Shown here one piece after another: positions 33,905-41,909 of a stretch of 64,000 nucleotides of DNA. Made by a program: the position numbers and the translations under genes. Where the stretch lies: assembly GCF_001956985.1 (NCBI RefSeq), contig NZ_CP019082.1, positions 620,001-684,000 on the forward strand, read 5' to 3'. The notes under the pieces are model-generated. The model made no database searches and was not told the origin of the DNA. It worked only from the letters and a program-made list of their open reading frames with translations. Source of the DNA: Paludisphaera borealis. GTDB lineage: Bacteria > Planctomycetota > Planctomycetia > Isosphaerales > Isosphaeraceae. How positions within the stretch are numbered: position 1 is the first letter of the stretch; each line of letters starts with the position of its first letter.

Positions 33905-35860
33905 ATGTCAACCACCTCTTCCGTGGCTGAACCGGCCCCGGCGCGCGCGGCGGCGCCCAAGGTCGCGCCTGTGGTCAATGATCTAGCGATCCGTGTGGGG
34001 ACCGTCAACGGATCGGGGAGCCAGTCGGCCAACCTCGTCTTGTTGCGGTCGCTCTATGCAATGGGCATTCCGTGCAGCGGCAAGAACATCTTCCCCTCGA
34101 ACATCGAGGGCCTGCCGACATGGTTCCACATCCGGGCGAGCGCCCGCGGCTACGGCGCGCACCGCGCCGACCCCGACATCCTGGTCTGCATGAACGAGGT
34201 CACGGCCCAGGACGACGTGTCGGAGCTGAAGCCCGGCGCGATCTGCCTGTACCGTGAAGACTTCTCGGTGGACCTCCCGAGCCTCCGCGACGACGTGACG
34301 TTCCTCGCCGCGCCCTTCTACAAGCTGGTGGAGCAAGCGTATCCGCCGGACAAGACCGACAAGGGGTATCGCGACAAGCTCCGCAAGGTCGTGAACATGG
34401 TGTACGTCGGCGTCCTCGCGTCGATCTGCCGGATCGACATGGAGGCCGTCGAACAGGGCGTGCGCCGGGAGTTTCCGGGGCGGAAGGCGAAGGCCGCCGA
34501 GATCAACATCGCGGCGGTGCACACCGGGTACGAGTGGGCCCAGGCGAACCTGCCTACCAACCTGCCGTATCGGGTCGAACGAATGGAGTCGACCCAGGAC
34601 AAGATCCTGATCGAAGGGAACAAGGCCGCTGCGCTCGGCGTCTTGTTCGGCGGGACGAGCGTGCTCACGTGGTATCCGATCACGCCGTCGAGCAGCCTGG
34701 CCGAGTACGCCGAGGGCTTCCTCAAGCAGCACCGAACCGACGCCGAGGGCCGCAAGAGCTTCGCCGTCATCCAGGCCGAGGACGAGCTGGCGGCGATCGG
34801 CATGGCCATCGGCGCGGGCTGGGCGGGCGCCCGGGCGCTGACGGCGACGTCGGGGCCGGGCATTTCGCTCATGACCGAGTTCGTCGGCATGGGTTACTTC
34901 GCCGAGATCCCCGTCGTGATCATCGACGTCCAGCGGATGGGGCCGAGCACCGGCCTGCCGACGCGCACCAGCCAGGGCGACGTGCTCAAGATGCACCTGC
35001 TGGGCCACGGCGACTGCCGGCACATCGTCCTCTTGCCCGGCTCGGTCGAGGAGTGCTACGAGCTGGTCATCGAGGCGCTCGACCTGGCGCAGCAGTTCCA
35101 GACCCCCGTCTTCGTGGCCACCGACCTCGACCTGGGCATGAACCTCTGGCTCTCCGAACCGTTCCGCTATCCCGACAAGCCGCTCCAGCGCGGCAAGCTC
35201 TTGAACGCGGCCGACCTCGAACGCATCGGCGAGTTCGCAAGGTACAAGGACGTCGACGGCGACGGCGTCTGCTACCGGACGATCCCCGGGACCGAGAACC
35301 CGATGGCCGCCTACTTCACCCGCGGCACCGGCCATAACGAGAAATCGGGCTACAGCGAACGTCCCGAAGACTGGAAGAAGAACCTCGATCGCCTGGCGCT
35401 GAAGCTCGAAACCGCCCGCAAGGCGCTCCCCGCGCCGATCATCGAGGGCGACCCGAGCGCCCAGGTCGGCTTGCTCGCCTACGGCGGGTCGCACGTCGCC
35501 ATGGCCGAGGCCCGCGATCAGCTTCAGGAGCAAGGGGTGCGCACCGGCTACTGCCGCATCCGCGCGTTGCCCGTCTCCGACGAGGTGACGCACTTCATCG
35601 AGCGTCATCAGCGGGTCTACGTGATCGAGCAGAACCGCGACGCGCAGGTCACATCGCTCTTGAAGACGACGCTTCGCGGCACGATCGCCGACCGCCTTGT
35701 TCCGGTCACGCACTACAGCGGCACGCCGATCTCGGCCGAGAACATCGTCCGCCCGATCCTGGGATGGGAGAAGAATCCCAGCGGTCCCGGCTGGCCGACC
35801 GGCGACGTCGAGCGCGACAACCCGCACGCGTCCCACGTCGAGCAACCCTCGCCCGAGTGA
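33905..35860 (+). CDS. korA: 2-oxoacid:acceptor (ferredoxin) oxidoreductase, fused gamma-alpha subunit
   Basis: 651 residues. The N-terminal gamma domain (about 25-215) has GTVNGSGSQSANLVLLRSLY and the GIPCSGKNIFPSNIEGLPTW signature. The alpha domain follows: LGVLFGGTSVLTWYPITPSS SLAEYAEGF (split), EDELAAIGMAIGAGWAGARA, TATSGPGISLMTEFVGMGYF and IDVQRMGPSTGLPTRTSQGD. With the downstream beta subunit this forms a TPP and Fe-S enzyme that oxidatively decarboxylates a 2-oxoacid (2-oxoglutarate is most likely for this subfamily) and reduces ferredoxin, in the cytoplasm. The gamma-alpha fusion is common in the 2-oxoglutarate type. 63 bp before korB. Confidence 0.92.
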   Translation: MSTTSSVAEPAPARAAAPKVAPVVNDLAIRVGTVNGSGSQSANLVLLRSLYAMGIPCSGKNIFPSNIEGLPTWFHIRASARGYGAHRADPDILVCMNEVTAQDDVSELKPGAICLYREDFSVDLPSLRDDVTFLAAPFYKLVEQAYPPDKTDKGYRDKLRKVVNMVYVGVLASICRIDMEAVEQGVRREFPGRKAKAAEINIAAVHTGYEWAQANLPTNLPYRVERMESTQDKILIEGNKAAALGVLFGGTSVLTWYPITPSSSLAEYAEGFLKQHRTDAEGRKSFAVIQAEDELAAIGMAIGAGWAGARALTATSGPGISLMTEFVGMGYFAEIPVVIIDVQRMGPSTGLPTRTSQGDVLKMHLLGHGDCRHIVLLPGSVEECYELVIEALDLAQQFQTPVFVATDLDLGMNLWLSEPFRYPDKPLQRGKLLNAADLERIGEFARYKDVDGDGVCYRTIPGTENPMAAYFTRGTGHNEKSGYSERPEDWKKNLDRLALKLETARKALPAPIIEGDPSAQVGLLAYGGSHVAMAEARDQLQEQGVRTGYCRIRALPVSDEVTHFIERHQRVYVIEQNRDAQVTSLLKTTLRGTIADRLVPVTHYSGTPISAENIVRPILGWEKNPSGPGWPTGDVERDNPHASHVEQPSPE

Positions 35861-35923
35861 CATCGGCCCGTCGTCGGATTATTCTCTTCCCGCGCACATT
35901 CCTCATTTCGAGGCGATCGAATC

Positions 35924-36976
35924 ATGGCTAGCGAGGCGACCATCACCGTCGAGTCGAACGGCCGCAGCTTTGCGTTGCCGACCGTGGCCTTTCAGGGGCT
36001 GCCGTCGACGCTCTGCAAAGGGTGCGGCCACAACAGCATCACCAGCTACCTGATCGAGGCGTGCAAATCGATCGGGCTCAACCCGTACCAGACCGTCAAG
36101 CTCAGCGGCATCGGCTGTTCGAGCAAGACGCCGGCCTACTTCCTTCAGGCCAGCCACGGCTTCAACGCGCTCCACGGCCGGATGCCGTCGGTGGCCACCG
36201 GCGCGCTCATGGCCAACGCCAAGCTCGTCTGCATCGGCATCAGCGGCGACGGCGACACGGCGAACATCGGGCTCGGCCAGTTCAAGCACGCCTGCCGTCG
36301 CAACGTGCCGATGGTCTACATCGTCGAGGACAACGGCTGCTACGGCCTGACCAAGGGCCAGTTCTCGGCCACCGCCGACCTCAAGGCCCACCTCCGCCGC
36401 CCCACCGGCGAGGAGAATACGATCGCCCCGTTCGACCTCTGCGTCGAGGCGATCGTCGGCGGGGCGAGTTTCGTCGCGCGGTCGTTCGCCGGCGACAAGA
36501 AACAGCTCGTCCCGTTGCTCAAGGCCGCGATCCGGCACAGCGGGACGGCCGTCATCGACATCATCAGCCCGTGCGTCACGTTCAACGATTTCGCCGGCTC
36601 GACCAAGAGCTGGGAATGGGCCAAGGACCACGAGGAGCCGCTCCAGGACGTCGGTTTCGTCCCCCGCCTGGCCGAGATCGAGGTCGAACAGAAGGTCGGC
36701 GAGCCGGTCCGCGTCCAGCTCCACGACGGCTCTTGGATCGTCCTCCGCGCCCTGAACCACGAGGAGCACGACGTGAAGAGCCGCGCCTCGGCCCTCAACC
36801 TGCTGGAAGAGAGCCTGCGGAAGCACGAGTTCCTCACCGGCCTGCTCTACGTCGACACCACCCGCGACGACTTCGCCACCGCCCTGAACACCGTCGCAAC
36901 CCCCCTGGCCCTCCTCTCCGACGAAGCCCTCCGACCCAGCCCCGAAACGCTGGCGAAGATCATGGAGACGATCTGA
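35924..36976 (+). CDS. korB: 2-oxoacid:ferredoxin oxidoreductase beta subunit
   Basis: 350 residues. The TPP-binding subunit: LPSTLCKGCGHNSITSYLIE near the N-terminus (CxGCGH), GIGCSSKTPAYF, HGRMPSVATGALMAN, and the TPP motif GISGDGDTANIGLGQFKHAC ending in EDNGCYGLTKGQ. The C-terminal part (DIISPCVTFNDFAGSTKSW, CVTFN) is also characteristic. It lacks a 4Fe-4S 8-Cys ferredoxin domain, as usual for the two-subunit type. The ATG 35924 context is GAGGCGATCGAATC. It pairs with the fused subunit upstream. Confidence 0.93.
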   Translation: MASEATITVESNGRSFALPTVAFQGLPSTLCKGCGHNSITSYLIEACKSIGLNPYQTVKLSGIGCSSKTPAYFLQASHGFNALHGRMPSVATGALMANAKLVCIGISGDGDTANIGLGQFKHACRRNVPMVYIVEDNGCYGLTKGQFSATADLKAHLRRPTGEENTIAPFDLCVEAIVGGASFVARSFAGDKKQLVPLLKAAIRHSGTAVIDIISPCVTFNDFAGSTKSWEWAKDHEEPLQDVGFVPRLAEIEVEQKVGEPVRVQLHDGSWIVLRALNHEEHDVKSRASALNLLEESLRKHEFLTGLLYVDTTRDDFATALNTVATPLALLSDEALRPSPETLAKIMETI

Positions 36977-37089
36977 GTCGGAGCTTGAACTCAACCGCGC
37001 CGACCGACAGTCCGAGATTGGAATCGGCCTGTCGGTCGGTGGCGATCGGGGGCGACTGGATTTTGAAGCGCGAACCCAAAGGAGCACCG

Positions 37090-37476
37090 ATGCCTTCGGA
37101 CGACCCCGCCTCTGGCGAACCCCGAAATCAAGAAGACGTCATGCGACGATCTGAGGCCCTCAAAGGGTTCTACGGGTTGCTGGAATCGGTTCGAGAACGT
37201 CCCGGGATATACCTGGGACATAAATCGCTGCAACGCTTCGACTCGTGGCTCCATGGGTATCGGCACGCAAGGTGGGGGCTCGGGATTGCACAAACCTCGG
37301 AAGAGCAAGAGTTCGATGAATTCGACGCTTTCGTGCAGCGGAAATACGACTGGCGGGACGTGGGAGGTTGGGCCGCGAAGATCGCGTATTACCATTGTGA
37401 CGACGCAGATGCCTTCGATGAATTCTTCAAACTCCTGGACGAGTTTCGAGAAGAGAACCGTCCACGGTCGAGGTGA
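37090..37476 (+). CDS. Unrecognised 128-residue protein with an RPGxYLG motif
   Basis: ATG 37090 follows AAAGGAGCACCG. The protein is soluble and acidic/aromatic, with LESVRERPGIYLGHKSLQRF, DSWLHGYRHARWG, then FDEFDAFVQRKYDW and ADAFDEFFKLLDEF. The 'ERPG-Y-LG..SL..F..WL.GY' pattern recalls small uncharacterised proteins found among immunity-like or antitoxin-like families, but I cannot name a family. It sits 113 bp after korB and before a REP doublet, on the same strand; nothing indicates a link to either neighbour. Confidence 0.7.
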   Translation: MPSDDPASGEPRNQEDVMRRSEALKGFYGLLESVRERPGIYLGHKSLQRFDSWLHGYRHARWGLGIAQTSEEQEFDEFDAFVQRKYDWRDVGGWAAKIAYYHCDDADAFDEFFKLLDEFREENRPRSR

Positions 37477-37613
37477 GAAGGCGGCCGGGACGGCAATCGT
37501 GTTCGGCACGATTTTAGCCCATGGAAGGTCGATGCCGATCGGGTGGGGTGAGGTGGCCAGCGTGGTTATGGCCAGGGTTGCGACCCCGACGTGGGAGCGG
37601 TTCGGCCTTCTCC

Positions 37614-37681
37614 GTGGAGTGCGGGAGCTTGCTCCCGCATGGGCCGCGTGTCAGGCGCGGCGGCAAGCCGCCGCACTCCAC
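37614..37681. repeat. REP doublet: two hairpins enclosed by outer complementary arms
   Basis: Hairpin 1 is TGCGGGAGCTTGCTCCCGCA (37620-37639); hairpin 2 is GCGGCGGCAAGCCGCCGC (37657-37674). The outer arms GTGGAGTGCGG (37614-37624) and CCGCACTCCAC (37671-37681) also pair. This is the organisation of a two-REP (BIME-like) element as mobilised by RAYT transposases. The rest of the 37477-37867 gap holds no gene. Confidence 0.8.
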
Positions 37682-37867
37682 ATCAGCATCCGCGAGGGAC
37701 CGGATCACTTCCAACTCTCGCCTCAAATCTCGCGCCAAACACGATTGGCCGGGCCGGCCGTTTGAGGGGGATTTCCAGGGCCGAGGCGATCGAAGCCCTC
37801 CCCTCATCCGCCCCTGCGGGGAGAAGCGAATTCGGCCTCGGCTCGCGCTTGAGGAGGTGATGCGATC

Positions 37868-39010
37868 ATGGCGAACGATTCCAGGCCTCGGCGTAAGGCG
37901 TTCGGACCGCTGTTCTACTCGACGGCGCTCGTCGCGGTGATCTTGCTGTCGATTTACGGGGCCGTGCAGATACGGGAATGGGTCGGCGACTGGATAGGTG
38001 TGCGGTTGGAGGCGCAGGAGATTCAGAGCCTGCTCGTCTCGGCGGGCTCCACGCGCGGGGACGTCCGGGCGCGGGCCTATCGGTCGCTGGTCGAGCGTCG
38101 CGCGGACTGGCGGCTCCTCATTCCGGTGCTCCTCACTGGTTCGACCGACCAGGACGACGACGTTCGGATCGAGGCGGCCCGGGGCCTCAACCACGCGGTC
38201 AATGATCTGTTCCACCGGTCCGATTCCCTGCCGAAGGAACGCGAGGAATGCCTTCAGGCCCTACGGCGCATGCTCAAGGATTCGTCGATCATCGTTCGCA
38301 ATGAAGCGTCGGACGGGCTCGCGGCGTTCGCCTCGGCGCTGGGGCTTGCGGCGTTCGACGGAAAGGACGCGATCGTCGCCGACCTCCGCGCGGCGCTCGC
38401 CGACGCCGATCACGACGTGCGAATCGTGGCGGCGAAGGCCCTGCTGACTATCGAGGGCGGCCGCGATCAAGCCGCCGTCGGAACGCTGCTCGCCCTCCTG
38501 GCCGATCCCGAGCCGGTCGCCAATCGTGCCGAGGTGCTCTCCGTCCTGGTGGGACATCGGCAGGGGGAGCACGCGTTGAATGCGCTCACAAGCCTCCTCG
38601 GCTCTGGAAATCCGTTCGTCCTGCCCGACGTGCTCTCGTGCATCGAGAGGCTCGGCCCTGAGGCCGCCGTCGCCGTTCCGAAGCTTGAATCGTTGCTGGA
38701 CGATAAAGACCCCGGCGTGCGGGCCGGCGCCGGAATGGCGATCGTGGCGATCGAAGGGGAGTCGACTCCCCGGGTGGTCGCGCTTTCGGTCAAGGCCGTC
38801 GCCGATCAAGAATTGCCGATGCAATGGCGGATGACCGCCGTGGACACGGTCCTGGGCTCCAATCCGGCGGCCCTGTCGTCCGCCGCCGGAGTCCTGATGA
38901 AGCAGCTCTCTAACGAGAATCCCACTGTGCGGCAGAACGCCGTTGGTCTGCTCTCCTTGTTCATCGAACAGGTGCGCCCCGAGCCGCCGAAGCCGGACCC
39001 GGGACGATGA
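37868..39010 (+). CDS. Membrane-anchored HEAT-repeat protein
   Basis: 380 residues; ATG 37868 follows GAGGAGGTGATGCGATC, a strong ribosome-binding site. A single membrane helix lies near the N-terminus (LFYSTALVAVILLSIYGAV, about 14-32). The rest is a run of HEAT/PBS-lyase-like helical pairs with the typical 'D.d..VR..AA.AL' pattern: DQDDDVRIEAARGLNHA, DSSIIVRNEASDGLAAF, DADHDVRIVAAKALLTI, DKDPGVRAGAGMAIVAI and NENPTVRQNAVGLLSLF. Such scaffolds mediate protein-protein contacts. No partner is evident; it ends 182 bp before the convergent HAD gene, a stretch where I see nothing. Confidence 0.85.
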   Translation: MANDSRPRRKAFGPLFYSTALVAVILLSIYGAVQIREWVGDWIGVRLEAQEIQSLLVSAGSTRGDVRARAYRSLVERRADWRLLIPVLLTGSTDQDDDVRIEAARGLNHAVNDLFHRSDSLPKEREECLQALRRMLKDSSIIVRNEASDGLAAFASALGLAAFDGKDAIVADLRAALADADHDVRIVAAKALLTIEGGRDQAAVGTLLALLADPEPVANRAEVLSVLVGHRQGEHALNALTSLLGSGNPFVLPDVLSCIERLGPEAAVAVPKLESLLDDKDPGVRAGAGMAIVAIEGESTPRVVALSVKAVADQELPMQWRMTAVDTVLGSNPAALSSAAGVLMKQLSNENPTVRQNAVGLLSLFIEQVRPEPPKPDPGR

Positions 39011-39191
39011 CGAGCGAGGCGTGGCGGAGAGGTTGCCGTGCCGGCTTGTGGTGTTCGGGATGATCCGGTGGTCCGGTCTGGAGAGCAGCCGGGCCGGATG
39101 GTTCGGCCGTCTTGGTCGCCGAATGAAGGAGGGGCGACGACCACGGCGACGGCGATTGGAGGAAGGGGGCGTTCTCCCTGGCGGGGAGTTT

Positions 39192-40112
39192 TTAGTAGAC
39201 TTCCGAAGTCAGGAAGACTTCGCGGGAGCTTCGCTTCTTGAGGCGGGGCGTCGGGGCGACGGACCGTTTGAGATCGTCGGCGAAATCCTGGGCGAGCTGC
39301 GCGGGGTCGAGGTCGGCGATCGATTCGACCACCTTGTCGGGGCGGTAGGCGTAGCTGGCGAAGGCTTCACGACTGGTGCCGCCGCTGAGGACCAGGACGG
39401 TCTTGAAGCCGAGCTGGACGCCGCCGAGGATGTCGGTCTCCATCGTATCGCCGATCACGACGGTCTGGTCGGTGGTCAGGCCGAGCGCCTTGCGGGCGCC
39501 TCGGAGCATCAGCGGGTTGGGTTTGCCGACGCTGAACGCCTTCACGCCGCTCGCCGATTCGAGCATGGCCGCCGTCGCGCCGCAGCCGGGCCGCAGGCCG
39601 GATTCGGTTGGGCAGTTGGGATCGGGATTCGTTGAGACGAGCTTGGCGCCCTTGAGGATCATCCCCAGCGCCGCCTCAACCATCTCGAAGCTGATCGTCC
39701 GCCCTTCGCCGACCACGACGTAATCGGGGTCTTTATCGACGACCGAATAGCCGTTTTCGTGCAAGGCCGTGAGCAGCCCTCCTTCGCCGATGACGAAGGC
39801 CGTGCCGCCGGGCTTCTGCCTGGCCAGGAACTGGGCCGTGGCCATCGCGCAGGTGTAAACGTGCTCCTCTTCGACCGGAATTCCCATCCGTTGAAGCCGC
39901 GTCGCCACGTCGCGACGGGTCCGCTGGCTGTTGTTGGTCAGGAACCGGAAGGGAATCTCGGCGTCGAGCAGCTTGCCTATGAAGCGGTCGGCCCCGGGGA
40001 TCAAACGACCTCCCCGGTAAATGACGCCGTCCATATCAACGAGGTATCCCAGCCCGGTCGCAGGGTCGCGAGGGGCGCGGAAGGCTCGATTCATCGTGTC
40101 GCTGTCCGTCAT
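39192..40112 (-). CDS. HAD-superfamily subclass IIA sugar/nucleotide phosphatase (NagD-like)
   Basis: 306 residues. HAD motif I LVDMDGVIYRGG (DxD nucleophile pair), motif II FLTNNSQRTRRD, the motif III Lys region VGKPNPLML and motif IV IGDTMETDILGG are all present. The large C2-type cap between motifs II and III defines subclass IIA (NagD, phosphoglycolate or p-nitrophenyl phosphatases). The exact substrate is not predictable. AGAGGAGA lies about 11 bases before ATG 40112. It is divergent from the GntR/LacI regulator, with 161 bp between starts. Confidence 0.9.
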   Translation of the reverse strand: MTDSDTMNRAFRAPRDPATGLGYLVDMDGVIYRGGRLIPGADRFIGKLLDAEIPFRFLTNNSQRTRRDVATRLQRMGIPVEEEHVYTCAMATAQFLARQKPGGTAFVIGEGGLLTALHENGYSVVDKDPDYVVVGEGRTISFEMVEAALGMILKGAKLVSTNPDPNCPTESGLRPGCGATAAMLESASGVKAFSVGKPNPLMLRGARKALGLTTDQTVVIGDTMETDILGGVQLGFKTVLVLSGGTSREAFASYAYRPDKVVESIADLDPAQLAQDFADDLKRSVAPTPRLKKRSSREVFLTSEVY

Positions 40113-40205
40113 AACAATCAGGTCTCCTCTGGAATCGAAATGGGGCCGGAGCGGATCCGGTCGTCTCCCTCGGTGGAAGTATAGACAGGCTTCCGGGAGT
40201 TGCTA

Positions 40206-40246
40206 TTGGCAGTTGTCAGGATTCATGCAAAATACTTGTCATGACA
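40206..40246 (+). promoter_or_regulatory. Candidate promoter with palindromic operator for the GntR/LacI-type regulator
   Basis: TTGGCA (40206-40211), a 16-bp spacer and CAAAAT (40228-40233) resemble -35/-10 elements. TGTCATGACA (40237-40246), a perfect 10-bp palindrome, lies at the expected start of transcription. The ATG inside the palindrome is probably not the start codon; ATG 40274 has AGGA eight bases upstream. Autorepression is inferred. Confidence 0.45.
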
Positions 40247-40273
40247 TTTGGGCCGGTTGTCAGGACGAAGACG

Positions 40274-41386
40274 ATGCCTTCCGAGTCGAAACACCTGCGG
40301 ATCTCACGCGAGCTGCTGGCCGAGATCGCGGCCGGGAAGTACGTCCCGACGGGTCGACTGCCGAGCGAGGCGCAGCTTGTGGAGCGGTTCGGCGTGTCGC
40401 GGCCGACGGTGGCGCGGGCGTTGCGTGACCTTCAGGATCAGGGGTTGGTCGAGCGCCGCGCGGGGGCGGGGAGCTTCGTCCGTGACGCCGTCGCTCCGGC
40501 GGTGGCCCATCGCCAGTTCGGGCTCTTGATCCCCGGCCTGGGAACGACCGAGATCTTCGAGGCCGTCGGCGGCGAGCTGGCCGGGCTGACGCGGGTTCAT
40601 GGGTACGGGCTGCTCTGGGGGGGCGGCCACGTCATGCCGCAGGAGGACATGAGCGTCGAGGACGCCGAGGAACTCTGCGATCAGTTCATTCGCAGCCAGG
40701 TGGCCGGCGTCTTCTTCGCGCCGTTCGAGCACTCCGTCGGCTGCGACGAGGTCAATCGCGGACTGGCCGAGAAGCTCCACCGGGCGGGCGTGCCCGTGGT
40801 GTTGCTCGATCGCGACCTGGGCGCGTTCCCGACGCGGAGCGGGTTCGACCTCGTGGGGGTCGACAACTTCGCCGGGGGCTACCAGTTGGCCGACCACCTC
40901 TTGAAGCTGGGCTGCCGCCACCTGGCGTTCGTGACCCGTCCGTTCTCGGCGCCGACCGTGAAAGCCCGGATCGCCGGCGCGCGCGAGGCGATCCTCGCGC
41001 AGGGGCTCCCGGTCGCGCCGAACTTCGTCCGCGAGGGCGAGCCCGACGACCCGAAATACGCCGCCGGCCTGTTCGCCGGCGGCCCGGTCGACGCCGTCCT
41101 CTGCGCCAGCGACCACGTCGCGGCGCTCCTACTCCGCTCCCTTGAAAAGAGCGGCAAGCGAGTGCCCTGCGACGTCCGGCTGGTCGGCTTCGACGACGTC
41201 CGGTTCGCCACGCTGTTGTCGGTCCCGCTGACAACGATGCACCAACCCTGCCGCGACATCGCCGCCGTCGCCTTCCGCGCGATGCTCGCCCGCCTCGCCG
41301 ACCCGTCCCTCCCTCCCCGGCGAATCGCCCTCTCCCCTCGCCTGGTCGTCCGCGAATCGTGCGGGGCCTACCTCCCGCGCGGTTGA
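40274..41386 (+). CDS. GntR-HTH / LacI-type sugar-binding transcriptional regulator
   Basis: About 370 residues from ATG 40274 (MPSESKHLRISREL); ATG 40241 is rejected because it lies in an operator-like palindrome. A winged helix of GntR type comes first (GRLPSEAQLVERFGVSRPTV, ARALRDLQDQGLVERRAGAG). It is joined to a periplasmic-binding-protein-like effector domain as in LacI/AraR (HRQFGLLIPGLGTTEIFEAV, VPVVLLDRDLGAFPTRSGFD, VGVDNFAGGYQLADHLLKLG, DAVLCASDHVAALLLRSLEK, LVGFDDVRFATLLSVPLTTM). These hybrids usually sense sugars and repress carbohydrate genes; no such operon is adjacent. Its last 19 bases overlap the 3' end of the orphan propeptide gene on the other strand. Confidence 0.9.
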   Translation: MPSESKHLRISRELLAEIAAGKYVPTGRLPSEAQLVERFGVSRPTVARALRDLQDQGLVERRAGAGSFVRDAVAPAVAHRQFGLLIPGLGTTEIFEAVGGELAGLTRVHGYGLLWGGGHVMPQEDMSVEDAEELCDQFIRSQVAGVFFAPFEHSVGCDEVNRGLAEKLHRAGVPVVLLDRDLGAFPTRSGFDLVGVDNFAGGYQLADHLLKLGCRHLAFVTRPFSAPTVKARIAGAREAILAQGLPVAPNFVREGEPDDPKYAAGLFAGGPVDAVLCASDHVAALLLRSLEKSGKRVPCDVRLVGFDDVRFATLLSVPLTTMHQPCRDIAAVAFRAMLARLADPSLPPRRIALSPRLVVRESCGAYLPRG

Positions 41387-41826
41387 GCCGCGGGGCGGTC
41401 GTCGAGGCCGAGGATGCATTCGACGATCGACTGGAGTTCGGTCGGAACTTTCACCTCGTCGGTGGTGCCGCAGTATTCGGCGGTCGGACCATGAAACCGG
41501 TGGAGGGTGACGCCGAAGGCCGATGCGCAGTCGGACGCCCGGCCGGTCAGGACCACCCGGCGGCGGGCGGCGTCCGACTCGACGACGCTCAGGCCATGAC
41601 GGCGGGCGAACGCCCCGACCGCCTCCAGCTCGACCGGGTCGGCGCCATGCGCGTCGGCGACCGCCCCGCGCGCGAGGTACGTGCGCTCGGCGATCGGGGT
41701 CATCGCTTGGGCCTCGATCTCGGCCTCGGAAGGCGCTGGGCGCCGCGGACGGACGATCACGGTTACGGTCATCGGCTTATCAGGGTCAGCCGGGCCGATT
41801 GCGTGCGATTCGCTGGGCGTGGTCAT
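41368..41826 (-). CDS. Free-standing S53 propeptide (Pro-kumamolisin activation domain) without peptidase
   Basis: 152 residues from ATG 41826 (MTTPSESHAIGPADPDKP). It aligns along its length with the prodomain of the S53 peptidase encoded 84 bp upstream on the same strand: AHGADPVELEAVGAFARRHG with AHGADPADLKKVEDYARACN, ARRRVVLTGRASDCASAFGV with AKRRVVLAGKVSDFESAFGV, and ILGLDDRPAAQP with VLGLSNRPAAKP. It stops (TAG) just where the full-length protein enters the linker to the catalytic domain. It could be a truncated duplicate or a separate inhibitor or chaperone. The clean domain boundary and the absence of frame breaks favour a maintained gene. Confidence 0.75.
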   Translation of the reverse strand: MTTPSESHAIGPADPDKPMTVTVIVRPRRPAPSEAEIEAQAMTPIAERTYLARGAVADAHGADPVELEAVGAFARRHGLSVVESDAARRRVVLTGRASDCASAFGVTLHRFHGPTAEYCGTTDEVKVPTELQSIVECILGLDDRPAAQPRGR

Positions 41827-41909
41827 GGTCGCCGCCCTGGGGACGTTCTGGGGAAGGAGGCCGGGCCGGGGGCGCGCCCACGGCCCGGAGCCGAGACGAT
41901 GGGGAAATC

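Noticed and set aside
41368-41826. Pseudogene of the S53 peptidase
   Set aside because: Kept as a gene because it has an own start, no frameshift and ends exactly at the domain border; decay remains possible and is noted.
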